Shown one piece after another: positions 43,525-55,210 of a stretch of DNA of 64,000 nucleotides; position 1 is the first letter of the stretch, and each line of letters begins with the position of its first letter. The stretch spans positions 132,850,714 through 132,914,713 of the forward strand of contig CM057460.1 of assembly GCA_030035585.1 (NCBI GenBank). Direction: 5' to 3'. Under the pieces are notes generated by a model, which worked only from the letters and a program-made list of their open reading frames with translations, was not told the origin of the DNA and ran no database searches. The translations under genes were made by a program, and so were the position numbers. The DNA comes from Dugong dugon. Lineage: Eukaryota; Chordata; Mammalia; Sirenia; Dugongidae.

Positions 43525-45024
43525 TGGAAGGCACACAGCAGCGGATTATCAATTAACCAGTGTCTTCTTCATAAAATTCAGATAAGAAATCGTAGGTATA
43601 TCTTTTTATTCTTCTTCAGCTTTAGTTAACACTAATTTACACATCTACATTTCAGAGCTTATTATTATTATTACTCTAAAAAAATTAACAGAAGTAACAG
43701 AGGGAATAAAGTCATACCAAAAGTCAAACTATACCCTTGAAAATATCTCTTCAAGAAATATAAAGCTTATTTTAAACAAAGAAAAAAATAAATAACTAAA
43801 TAATACATGGGAAGTACATCCATAAAACAAAGAAAAATATCTAAAACATTTTTAGGTTAAAAAAGGATATGATCAAAAAAATGCATGTGTAGTTACGTTC
43901 TTTTCCACATAAAAAGGAGGAGAAATACATAAATACAATACAAAACTCAGAAAGCCTTTCAACCTGATACTTTTCATGGAAAACAAAACACAATCTAAAA
44001 TCATATTCATAAAGTATAAGAAAGTTGCAGCTTAAAGAGGAGAGGCAGTGGGCACAACATGAGATGGAATATCATTAATATTTGACAGTGTAACTGACTT
44101 TTATTTTAAAAAGTTAATAATTCAATCATGATAAAATCTGAATTTAAAATCCAATATTTCATAAACAAAAACTAGAAAGTGGAAGTGGATAAAACATGCT
44201 GATTTCCATATTTTATATGACATCAAGTAGAGGAAAGATTGTTTTATTTCCTTCATATTCAAATTAGGGAATAAAGTTTCAAGGGTTCTAATGTAAACTA
44301 ATAACATTTAGTTATTATTTCAAATGTTATCTTCCAAATCATTAGTGGGTAAAAAGAAAGATTTATTCCACATAGAAAAAGACAAAGAAAGAGAGAACAA
44401 AAAGCATAAAAAAAAACCAGAAAGCATAAAAGATGACCAATGAAAGACCAGATTTATTTCACAATAATTACCCATTAACATTACATATTGAAGTCAAATA
44501 TTCTCAAATCTCTATTAACAACAAAGTTGACATATTGATTGTTTATGAGGCACATGTAAAAATGTAATGGTACAGGTAAAAAGTGAAAACAAAAACATGT
44601 ATAAGAGAAACACATAATGGCAAGTAAGGATTACAATTCTAATAGAAACTGTTACAAAGTATTTAAAAATCATTGCATTAGAACAAAAAGGACATTGTAT
44701 ACTAATGAAAATATAATATACAATTCTGTATAGCATTTGTTCATTAAAGTACCATACTGTATAAAATAGCCAATAATAATGTCACATTTTGAAAAGTTTA
44801 TTAAAAACACAACTTTACTCTGAAATTTTAATGATTTCTCTGTCTTTGCTATGAAATGTATCAAAAAATAGCTTATATTTTATTGTCATTACTAAAGGTA
44901 GTTAATAACTTGACATTAAACTTTATATCTAAAAGGAGATAAGCATTTTTGTTTCAAAATACAAGTTATTATTTGAAAATAAACTACACCCTGTCCACAC
45001 TTATTGGCATGGTTAGATTCAAAA
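43525..45024. other. Anonymous AT-rich sequence
   Basis: About 1.5 kb, strongly AT-rich, with no repeat or gene that I recognise. Open frames of 60-75 codons on the minus strand are low-complexity and motif-free. Confidence 0.5.
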
Positions 45025-45199
45025 GACCAGGTCGTAATGTGAAATTGGCCTTATGTGAAAAAGGAGAATGACTACATCAGATCGTAAAATGGAGGATGAT
45101 TAGATCATTACACAACTGCCAAATTACATCGTTACATAACTGCCAAACCACTGAGAATCATGGCCCAGCCAAGTTGACACCTAACCTTAAACATAACAG
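45025..45199 (-). mobile_element. Fragment of the second MaLR-like LTR family
   Basis: Inverted relative to the copy at 42,397: ccactgagaatcatggcccagccaagttgacacctaaccttaaacataaca is the complement of its 5' head. Only the 5' part of the LTR is present. A fossil fragment. Confidence 0.65.
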
Positions 45200-45537
45200 C
45201 CAGAGTTACTCTTGCCTCACACTCAGCATTTGTTAATGCCAAACATATGTCGTTAATGTGCAAAATAGATAGTAGATTTTTTTACTACAGTCGTGAGAAA
45301 TGTCAGATAACGAGATAGTTGATAAGTGAGGAGAAGGTGTAAATATTTCAGGCACAATTAAAACTTCCATAATTTTTAAATAATAAAAAATACAAACTCA
45401 GATTTTATCCTAATACACTAACAGTATAATTTCACTTTAAATATTAAATAAAATACATACATGTATTCATAGAAATATGAAATTTCACAAAGTAAAGTTG
45501 AATGAGCTAAAACTGCACTAAAATAAGTAAATTAATG
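45200..45537. other. Anonymous AT-rich sequence
   Basis: About 340 bp with nothing recognised before the RTE begins. Confidence 0.5.
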
Positions 45538-45989
45538 ATAGAGTCACTGTACCAAAAAAATTTGGTTGACTTTCAACCTTTTCAGGAGGTAGCATATGAT
45601 CAAAGACAAGCAGTAATGAAGGAAGAAGTTCAAGCTGCACAGAAGGCATAGGTGAAAAATAAAGTTCCAGGAATTGACAGAATACCAACTGAGATGTTTC
45701 AACAGATGCAATGCTGGATGCGCTTGCTTATTTATGCCAAGAAATCTGGGAGACAGCTACCTAGCCAGTCGACGAGAAGAGATCCATATTCACGTGCATC
45801 CCAAAGAAAGGTGATCTAATGGAATGCAGAAATTATCAAACAATATCATTAATATCATATGCAAGTAAAATTATGATGAAGATAATTCAAAAATGGTTGC
45901 AGTAGTACATCTAAAGGGAAGTGCTGGAAATTCAAGCCAGATACAAAAGAGGACATGGAACAAGGGATATCATTGCTGATGTCAGATAG

Positions 45990-46583
45990 ACCTTGGCTGA
46001 AAGCAGAGAATACCAGAAAGATGTTTACCTGTGTTTTATTGACTATGCAAAGACATTCCACTGTGTGGATCATAACAAATTATGGATAACACTGCAAAGA
46101 ATGGGAATTCCAAAACACTTAATTGTGCTCTTGTGCAACCTGTACATAGACCAAGAGGTAGTCATTCAAATGGAACAAAGGGATAGTGTATGATTTAAAA
46201 TCAGGAAAAGTGTGTGTCAGAGTTGTATCCTTTCACCATACTTATTTAGTCTATGTGCTGAGCAAATAATCCAAGAAGCTGGACTACATAAAGAAGAATG
46301 CGGCATCAGGATTAGAGAAAGATTCATTAAGAACCTGCAATATGCAGATGACATAACCTTGGAAGCTCAAAGTGAAGAAGACTTGAAGCATTTACTGATG
46401 ACGATCAAAGACTACAGCCTTCAGTATGGATTACACCTCAATATAAAGAAAACAAGAATTCTCACAACTGGACCAGTAAGCAACATCATGATAAACGGAA
46501 AAAATATTGAAGTTGTCAAGGATTTTATTCTACTTGGATCAACAGTCAGTGCCAATGGAAGCAGCAGTCAAGAAGTCAGATGA
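45990..46583 (+). pseudogene. RTE reverse-transcriptase remnant
   Basis: Translations include REYQKDVYLCFIDYAKTFHCVDHNKLW (motif A; the usual aspartate is present in FIDYAKTFHCVDH), LQRMGIPKHLIVLLCNLYIDQEVV, SCILSPYLFSLCAEQIIQEAGL (motif B-like), LQYADDITLEAQSEEDLKHLL (catalytic YADD, about 46,340) and YGLHLNIKKTRILTTGPVSNI. One TGA (about 46,192) splits it into two open stretches, and the downstream part has further stops. It has no endonuclease and is not functional. Confidence 0.87.
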
Positions 46584-47156
46584 CATATTGCACTGGGCAA
46601 ATCTGCTGCAAAAGACCTCTTTAAAGTGTTGAAAGACAAAGATGTCACCATGAGGACTAAGGTGCGCCTGATCTAAGTCATGATATTTTCAATTGTCTCA
46701 TATGCATGTGAAAGCTGGACAAAGAATAAAAAAGACCAATGAAGAAGTGATGCATTTGAATTATTGTATTGGTGAAGAATATTGAATGTACAATGGAGTG
46801 CCAGAAGAAAAACACATCTGTCTTGGAAGAAGTACAGCCAGATTACTTCTTAGAAGTGAGGGTAGTGAGAGTTAGTCTTATACTTTAGACATGTTAACAG
46901 GAGGGACCAGTCCCTGGAGAAGGACATCATGCTTGGTAAAGTAGAGGATCAATGAAAAAGAGGAAGACCCCCAAAGAGACGGATTGACACAGTGGCTGCA
47001 ACATTGGGTTCAAACATAGCAAAAATACTGAAGATGGCATATGTTATGGATTGAATTTTGTTCCCAAAATATATGTTTTGTTAATCTTAACCTCCATGCA
47101 TGTGGTTACAATCCTCTTTGGGAATGAGTTGTCTTTTTTATGTTAATGAGGAAGGA

Positions 47157-47305
47157 TTGTTGTTAGGTGTCATTGAGTCGGTTCCAACTCATAGCAACCC
47201 TATGTGCAACAGAACAAAACACTGCCCGGTCCTGTACCATCTTCACAACATTGTTATGCTTGAGCCCGTTGTCACAATTACTACATCAATCCTTCTTGTT
47301 GATGC
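47157..47305 (-). mobile_element. RTE 3'-end fragment inside the MaLR 5' LTR
   Basis: It reads tgttgttaggtgtcattgagtcggttccaactcatagcaaccctatgtgcaac to caatccttcttgttgatgc. LTR text stops at gaggaaggatt and resumes at attagtgtagggtatatc, bracketing the insert. It is 149 bp of RTE terminus, possibly mobilised as a SINE-sized unit. Confidence 0.87.
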
Positions 47306-47358
47306 ATTAGTGTAGGGTATATCTTGAGTCCATCTCTTCTGAGATATAAAAGAGATTA

Positions 47359-47382
47359 AACAAGCAAGCAAGCAAGCAAGAA
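47359..47382. repeat. (AAGC)n microsatellite in an LTR
   Basis: Five to six aagc units. The same site carries one to three units in related LTRs (5,570; 63,840), so the repeat has expanded here. Confidence 0.85.
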
Positions 47383-47921
47383 GAGATGGGGGAAGAGAAA
47401 TGCCAAGCCACATGAAGATAGCCCAGAAACAGAAGCTCAAATAGACAAGGATCTTCCTCCAGAGCTGACAGAGGAAAAGCCTTCCCAACAGCCAGCACCC
47501 TGAATTCAAATTTCTAGCCCCCTAAACTGTGAGAAAATAAATTTCTGTTTGATAAAGCCACTCAGTTATGATATTTCTGTTATAGCAGCACTAGATAACA
47601 AAAATGAATTTGCCACGGGAAAAGTGGGCTGTTGCTCTAACAGATACTTACAATGCGGAAGCATCTTTGGAATTGGGCAATGGGTAGAGGCTGGAAGAGT
47701 TTTAAGGCACCTAATAGTAAAAGCCTAGGCTGCTTTGAAGAGACTGTTGCTAGAATTATGAACATCAAAGGCAATTATGATGGAGGCTCAGGAAGAAGTG
47801 AGGAGAGCTATAGAGAATGTCTCTGTCATCTTAGAGAATACACATAGTGCCAGCAACAGAATGTTGCTAGAAATGTGGAGGTTAAATGTGCTTCTGGTGA
47901 GGCTTTAAAAGAAAATGATGA

Positions 47922-48300
47922 GGAGAGCCCGGCAAGATGGTGCTCTAGGCAGAAGCACCATGCCGTCCCTCCACAGCAAAGATCCGAAAAACTAAGCCAA
48001 ACAGAGAATCAACAATCCTGAAACCCTAGAACATCAAATGAAGAGATAAAGAACTCAGCCAAACACCAAACGGAGTGAGAATACTGAAAGAGAACGGAGA
48101 GCGAGGAGAGATTCATGCAGAGGTCCCCTACCAGCTAATGCAGCGCGGATCCACCATCTTGGATTCCTATTGGAGACCAGCAAATGGGAGAACGGGAGAG
48201 CAGCCTCGCGGAACATCCAGTGGGAGATGGAACGGCCAGTAATTTGCAGTGTGTGCTTTCCCACCCCCCACCCCTCTTCGCCTTGGCTGGGACTCCCCTG
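47922..48300 (+). promoter_or_regulatory. L1-D 5' head with YY1-like site
   Basis: The first bases include caagatgg (47,933-47,940), the core of the YY1 site that positions transcription start at the head of human L1. The head is followed by leader text shared with L1-A (gagagattcatgcagaggtcccc; ccaccatcttggattcctat). The promoter role is family knowledge; only the motif and position are seen. Confidence 0.6.
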
Positions 48301-48303
48301 ATT

Positions 48304-49270
48304 CCTGTGGCCAGGGTCCCTGGGCCGGGGGGTTCCAGTGCTTGGATTCCACAGATTCCACGTGCCCGGGCCGGCAGCTTTCTGGGAGCCATTTGTTGGC
48401 TGCTGGCATTGCTTTTTCTGCCGTCTCCCCCTCCTTTTGCTCGGGTGCCTGGTTCCGAGCGCCGTGTTTGCTCTCTCCTGCTGGGCTGTGGGGCTGCGTT
48501 CGGGTGTGTGGCTGCTTCCAGGTCTGGGCTGCCGCACTGGTGAGATCCCGGGGCCTTTGTTCATTCGCCCCTCTGCTTCCTATGGCCACAGTCTCTTGAC
48601 CCGGGACCGCCGACTGCTTGGAATCCGCGCGCCTGAGCGGGTGGCTCTCTGGGTGCCATTTGTTGGCTGCTGGTGTTGCTTTTTCTGCTTCTTCTGGTTT
48701 CTTGCTTGCCTCTCGCTGCCTCCCCCTCCTTTTGCTTGGGTGCCTGGTTCCGAGCGCTGTCTTTGCTCTTTCCTGCGGGGCTGTGGGGCTGCGTTCGGGT
48801 GTGTGGCTGCTTCCGGGTCTGGGCTGCTGCGCTGGTGGGGTCCCAGGGCCTTTGTTTGTTTGCTCTTCTGCTTCCTGTGGCCGCAATTTCTTGACCCGGG
48901 GACGCTGGCTGCTTGGATTCCGCGCACCCAGGCAGGCGGCTCTCTGGGTGCCGTTTGTTGGCTGCTGGTGCTGCCTTTTTTTTTTTTATTTTTTTTCTCC
49001 TGCTTCTTTTGGTTTCTCACCTCTCACCACCTCTCCCTCCTTTCACTCAGGTGCCTGGCTCCTTGCACTCTCTTAGCTTCTTTCTGAGGGTCCCCAGAGC
49101 GCAGGCAATTTGTGATATACGCCTTCCACTCTCCACCCTTCTTCACTCACACTCGGCCTCCTCTGTTTCCCACGGACACAGTCTCTTGTCCAGAATCACC
49201 AGCCCGCACTGGCTGGCTCTCTGACTGCCATTCATTGACTGCTGGTGTTGCTTTTTTTTTTTTAATTTTA
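48304..49270 (+). repeat. L1-D 5'UTR GC-rich tandem monomers
   Basis: Units start at about 48,304, 48,579, 48,874 and 49,169 (spacing 275, 295 and 295 bp). Each opens with cctntggccnnngtctcttgacccggg-type text, then ctgcttggattccgcgc, ggctctctgggtgccatttgttggctgctgg and ctccttttgcttgggtgcctggttccgagcgc. Units 2 and 3 are very similar; the fourth is partial. The block is rich in G+C and CpG, unlike everything around it. It resembles in form the tandem monomers that drive mouse L1 transcription. The long open frames on both strands (up to about 250 codons) are by-products of GC content. Confidence 0.85.
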
Positions 49271-49926
49271 TTTTTTTTCTTTTTTGATGAGTTTTGTTTT
49301 ATTTTCCCTCTTTTTCCCTTTTGTCTTTCTTCATTGCTCAATTTCTCGTCTCTCTATCTCTTCCTTCTCTTTCTGATATCTGAATACCAGGCGATGTATG
49401 CCTTTGTGCCTTCTGGCCAGGTCGTGCTGTGAAACCTGAGAATGACTTCCACAGACCTCATAGCTGCATCGGTGGGATCCCTGGGAACTTTGCAGTTCTC
49501 TAACTTTTCTGATTTTTATTTGTTCATTCTTTCCTTTTCTTTCTCTTCCCCCTTCTGGTTTTCTCCATCCCATAGTCTCTCATCTGTCCATTCCAACGTC
49601 AAGCTACCCTAGCATTCACTTATGTTTGTATGTTTTTCGCTCCTGCTCCTCTCTCCTCTCTCTCATATCCAGCTTAGCTTCACACAAAACCATCTCCCCA
49701 CTGCGTCCTGCCTACCTGCACCGTGCACTTGACATCACACCACCAAGCTGTGCAGGCACACACTATTGGAACCTGCCCAGCACTGACTACCGACTGTCCT
49801 GGTGGCTGTGGTGAGTGCCACAAACAACCCGTCCCAGTGGCTCCTCTTCAGCTAGACCTGCCCAGCAGTACCACAAGGATGAAACAAAAAAACCTACAAT
49901 CAATAAACGAGAGAAATATCTACTGA

Positions 49927-50970
49927 ATGCCCCAAAAACAGCAAACAATATCAAAATATTTACAAAAACAAGACAAGATGGCTCCAATAGGCATCCAAAT
50001 TAAAACACCAGATAACTCTCCTGTGGAAGAAAATGCACTAGAAGTACCTGATACGGAACTCAAATCACTAATACTCGGAATTTTACAAGAACTGAGGCAA
50101 AAAGCTGAAAAACATGAGGAAAAAATAGACAAATTTATGGAAAATACAGACAAAAATTGGAAGAATTCAGGAAGATGATGCAGGAACAAAATGCCAAAAT
50201 AAACTCACAACTAGACGTTACACAAAAACAACAATTAGAAATCCAAAAGATAAATAACAAGATTTCAGAAATGGATCATAGAAGGGCTGAGAAGGAGATT
50301 TGAAACCATGGAAGACAGGATCAGTGGAACTGAAGACAAACAATTGGATACAACTCTGTTTCAGGAAAACTCTGAAAAAGAACAAAGGAAAATGAAGAGA
50401 CCCTGAGAGTTATGTGGGACACAATTAAAAGCAAAAACTTACAAGTGATTAGCATCCCAGAACAGGGGGAAAAAACAGAAAACACAGAGAGGATCATTGA
50501 GGAACTGCTGACAGAAGACTTCCCCAATATCATGAAAGATGAAAAGCTGGCCATCCAAGAAGCTCAACGAACTCCATATAGAAGAGACCCCCAAAAGAAA
50601 ATCACCAAGGCATATCATATTCACAATTGCCAAAACCAAAGACAAACAAAGAATCCTGAGAGCAGCTTGTAAAAAACAAGAAGTCACATACAGAGGAGAA
50701 ACAATAAGACTAAGCTCAGATTATTCGGCAGAAACCATGCAGGCAAGAAGGAAGTGGGATGACATATATAAAATCTTGAAAGAAAAAAATTCTCAGCCAA
50801 GAATAATATATCTGGCAAAACTCTCGTTCAAATTTGATGGTGAAATTAGGTCATTTCCAGATAAACAGAAACTACGGGAATATGCAAAAGTCAAACCAAA
50901 ATTACAAGAATTATTAAAGGGAGTTCTTCAATCTGAGGACAAACAGCTTCAGCCCTCAGGCAGGACCTAG
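49927..50970 (+). pseudogene. L1-D ORF1 (ORF1p), frameshifted
   Basis: The ATG at 49,927 begins MPQKQQTISKYLQKQDKMAPIGIQ. A heptad-rich stretch follows (LKSLILGILQELRQKAEKHEEKIDKFMENTDK, the coiled coil for trimerisation). The RRM is readable at 50,412-50,640 (VISIPEQGEKTENTERIIEELLTEDFPNIMKDEKLAIQEAQRTPYRRDPQKK). The C-terminal domain is at 50,600-50,970 (ILRAACKKQEVTYRGETIRLSSDYSAETMQARRKWDDIYKILKEKN, PRIIYLAKLSFKFDGEIRSFPDKQKLREYAKVKPKLQELLKG). Length, about 345 codons, is normal for ORF1p. At least three frame changes occur between 50,160 and 50,640. It would bind L1 RNA if intact. Confidence 0.9.
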
Positions 50971-51395
50971 GACGCAGGTTCATACGAACCAGATACCATT
51001 CTAGGAAATGAACTATCGAGGACTATCCAAAACCAAAAGAAATACAACAGGGAATCAGAGCAATCAATCAAAGGATGACAACAACATCAAAACACTGAAA
51101 GAGGGAATAAATGGCATAGGTATAGAACTTTCTAACGGAGAGGAAGGCAAGGCAATACCAAGTAAGGGTAGACTGCTTCAAACTTATAAAGATAAGGGTA
51201 AAATTCATGGTAACCACAAAGAAAGTTAACAAACCAACTCATAAAAATAAAGACGAAAAACATAAAGTCCCAGCAAAAACAAATCCTACAAAAACAAAAG
51301 AAATGAACACAAAATCAACAAACAAAAGTAACTCAGCACAAGAGAGTAAGAAGAACAAAGAAAAGTTCAGCACCACAAAAAAAAGGCACTACAAA

Positions 51396-54300
51396 ATGAA
51401 AGCAACAAACCTCCATCTATCAATAATTACACTGAATGTAAATGGACTCAACGCACCCATAAAGAGACGGAGAGTGGCAGAATAGATAAGAAAACAGGAT
51501 CCATCAATATGATGTCTACAAAGACACACCTTAGCAACAAAGATGTGAATTTATTAAAAATCAAAGGTTGGAAAAAAATATATCAAGCTAACAACTACCA
51601 AAAAAGAGCAGGAGTGGCAATTCTAATCTCAGATAAAATAGACTTTAAAATAAAATCTACTATAAAAGACAAACAAGGACACTATATAATGATTAAGGGG
51701 ACGATCCATCATGAAGACATAACCATAATAAACATCTACGCACCCAATGACAGGGCTCCAAAATACATAAAAAAAACTGTAACAGCACTGAAAAGAGAAA
51801 TTAACAGTTCCACAATAATAGTAGGAGACTTCAACATACCACTCTCAGTAAAGGATAGAACAACTAAGAAGAAACTCAGCAAAGATACAGAAGACCTAAA
51901 GGACACAATCAGTCAACTGGACCTCATAGACATATATAGAACACTCCATCCAACCACTGCAAAGTACACATTCTTTTCCAATGCACATAGAAAGTTCTCC
52001 AGAATAGACCACATCTTAGGCCACAAAGCAATCCTCAACAAGATCCAAAACGTTGAGATAATTGAAAGTATCTTCTCTGACCACAGTGCCATCAAGGTAG
52101 AAATTAACACTAGAAAGAGCAAGGAAAAAAAATCAACTACATGGAAACTGAATAATACTCTGCTTACACATCAATGGGTAATAGAATAAATCAGAGATGG
52201 AATTTAAAAATTCCTAGAATCAAATGAAAATGAAAACACATCATACCAAAACCTTTGGGACACAGCAAAGGCAGTCCTCAGAGGACAATTTATAGCAATA
52301 GATGCACATATCAAAAAAGAAGAAAGGGACAAAATCAAAACATTAACTACAGAACTCAAACAAATAGAAAGAAAACAGCAAAAAAAGCCTACAACCACCT
52401 GAAGAAAGGAGATGGTAAAGATCAGAGCAGAAATAAATGAAATAGAGAACAGAAAAACAATAGAAATAATCAACAAAACCAAAAGTTGGTTCATTGAAAG
52501 AATCAACAAAATTGACAAACCACTGGCCAGACTGACAAAAGAAAAACAGGAGAGGACACAAATAACCCAAATAAGAAATGAAATGGGGGACATTACAACA
52601 GACCCAACCAAAATAAAAAGGATTATAACAGAATATTATGAAAAACTATATTCCAACAAATTTGAAAACCTAGAGGAAATGGATAAATTTCTAGAAAAAC
52701 ACGGCCTACCCAAACTACAACAAAGTGATACTGAGAATCTGAACAGACCAAAAACAGGAGAAGAGATTGAAAAGGTAATAAAAAAAACTCCCAACCAAAA
52801 AAAGCCCTGGCCCAGATGGCTTCACTGGAGAATTCTACAAAACATTTACAGAAGAGTTTGTACCAAGCTATTTCAGAGCATAGAAGAGGAAGCAATACTT
52901 CCAAATTCATTCTATGAAGCCAGCATAATGCTGATACCAAAACCAGGCAAAGACATCATGAAAAAAGAAAATTACAGACCAATATCTATCATGAATATAG
53001 ATGCAAAAATTCTGAACAAAATTCTAGCCAATAGAATTCAGCATCTTATCAAAAAAATAATACACCACGACCAAGTAGGATTCATACCCGGTATGCAAGG
53101 ATGGTTTAACATTAGAAAATTCATCAATGTAATTCACCACATAAGTAAAAGGAAAGAAAAAAACCTCATGATCATCTTAATTGACGCAGAAAAGGCATTT
53201 GACAAAGTCCAACACCCATTCCTAATAAAAGCTCTCAATAAAATAGGTATAGAAGGGAAATTTCTCAAGATAATAAAGGGCATCTATGCAAAACCAACAG
53301 CCAACATCATTCTTAATGGAGAGAGGCTGAAAACATTCCCCTTGAAAACAGGAACAAGACAAGGATGCCTTTTATCACCACTCCTATTTAACATTGTGCT
53401 GGAAGTTCTAGCTAGAGCAGTAAGGCAAGAGAAAGAAATAAAGGGCATCCAAATTGGTAATGAAGAAGTTAAACGCTCCCTGTTTGCAGATGATATGATA
53501 CTATACATACAAAACCCTAAAGACTCCATGAGAAATCTACTGGAACTAATAGAAAGATTCAGCAGAGTACCAGGATACAAGATAAACATTCAAAAATAAG
53601 TTGGATTCCTATATACCAGTAAACAGAATGATGAAAAGGAGATCATGAAATCAATACCATTTTCAATAGCCTGTAAAAAGATAAAATACTTAGGAATAAA
53701 TCTGACCAGGAATATAAAAGACCTATACAAAGAAAACTACAAAACACTGCTGCATGAAACCCAAAGGGATCTACATAAATGGAAAAACATACCATGCTCA
53801 TGGATAGGCAGACTCAACATTGTGAAAATGGTAATTCTACCTAAAGCAATTTACAAATACAATGCAATCCCGATCCAAATACCAGCAACATTCTTCAGAG
53901 TGACAGAAATACTAATTATTAAGTTTATACGGAAAGGGAAGAAGCCCTGAATAAGTAAAGCACTACTGAAGAAGAAGAAGAAAGTTGGAGGACTCACACT
54001 ACCTGACTTGAGAACCTACTATACAGCTACAGTAGTCAAAACAGCCTGGTACTGGTACAACAACAGAGACATTGACCAATGGAACAGAATTGAGAACCCA
54101 GATGTAAATCCATCCACCTACGATAACCTGATTTTCGACAAGGGCCCAAAGTCCATCAAATGGGGAAAAGACAGTCTTTTTAACAAATGGTGCTGGCAAA
54201 ACTGGATATCCATTTGCAGAAAAATGAAACAGGACTCATACCTTACACCGTATACAAAAACTACTTCAAAATGGATCAAAGACCTGAATATAAAGCCTAA

Positions 54301-55210
54301 AACTATGAAATTTTTAGAAGAAACAACAGGACCAACACTTCAGGCCTTAATACATGGCATTAACGGGATACAAACCATAACCATCAACACACAATACCCA
54401 ACAGATAAACTAGATAACTGGGATCTTCTAAAAATCAAACACCTATGCTCTTCAAAAGACTTCACCAAAAGAGTCAAAATAGAACCTACAGACTGGGAAA
54501 AAATTTTTGGACAGTACGAGTCAGACAAAGGTCTAATCTCCATAATCTACAAGAAAATCCAACACCTCTACAACAAAAAGACTAACAATCCTATCAAAAA
54601 ATGGGCCAAGGAAATGAACAGACACTTCACCCAAGAAGACATTCAAATGGCCAACAGACACTTGAGGAAACGCTCGCGTTCACTAGCCATTAGAGAAATG
54701 CAAATTAAAACCACAATGAGATACCATCTCACCCCGGCATTACTGGCAAGAATCAAAAATACTGGAAATAACAAATGTTGGAGGGGCTGCAGGGAGATGG
54801 GGACTCTTATACACTGCTGGTGGGAATGCAAAATGATACAACCGTTTTGGAAAATGATATGGCGTTTCCTCAGAAAGCTAGAAATAGACATACCATTCTA
54901 TCCAGCAATACCACTCCTAGGAATATATCCTAGAGAAATAAGAGTCGTCACTCGAATAGACATATGCACACCTATGTTCTTGACAGCATTGTTCACAATA
55001 GCAAAACGATGGAAACAACGTAGGTGCCCATCAACAGATGAATGGATAAACAAACTATGGTACATACACACAATGGAATACTATGCAATGAGAAAGAACA
55101 ACAATGAATCTGTGAAGCATCTCATAACATGGTTGAAACTGGAGGACATTATGCTGAGTGAAATAAGTCAATCACAAAAGGACAAATATTGTATGAGACC
55201 TCTATTGTAA
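51396..55210 (+). pseudogene. L1-D ORF2 (endonuclease-reverse transcriptase), few breaks
   Basis: It starts at ATG 51,396: MKATNLHLSIITLNVNGLNAPIKRRRVAE, the N-terminal endonuclease with catalytic asparagine in NVNGLN. A TAG at 51,483 and a one-base loss near 51,515 remove the QETH glutamate. From 51,509 one frame then runs to 55,210, with stops at about 52,187, 52,205, 52,400, 53,597 and 53,948. Endonuclease motifs IIVGDFNIPLS, SRIDHILGHKA and FSDHSAIKVEI are visible. The reverse transcriptase has [53 protein letters not shown] and FADDMILY. A slip pair near 52,795-52,865 garbles [11 protein letters not shown]. The cysteine-containing C-terminus ([25 protein letters not shown]) and end (DKYCMRPLL) are intact. 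Confidence 0.94.

Noticed and set aside
48167-49087. Long open frames on both strands (up to about 250 codons) in GC-rich sequence
   Set aside because: They coincide with the tandem GC-rich monomers of the L1-D 5'UTR, overlap on opposite strands, repeat themselves with the monomer period and match no known protein.
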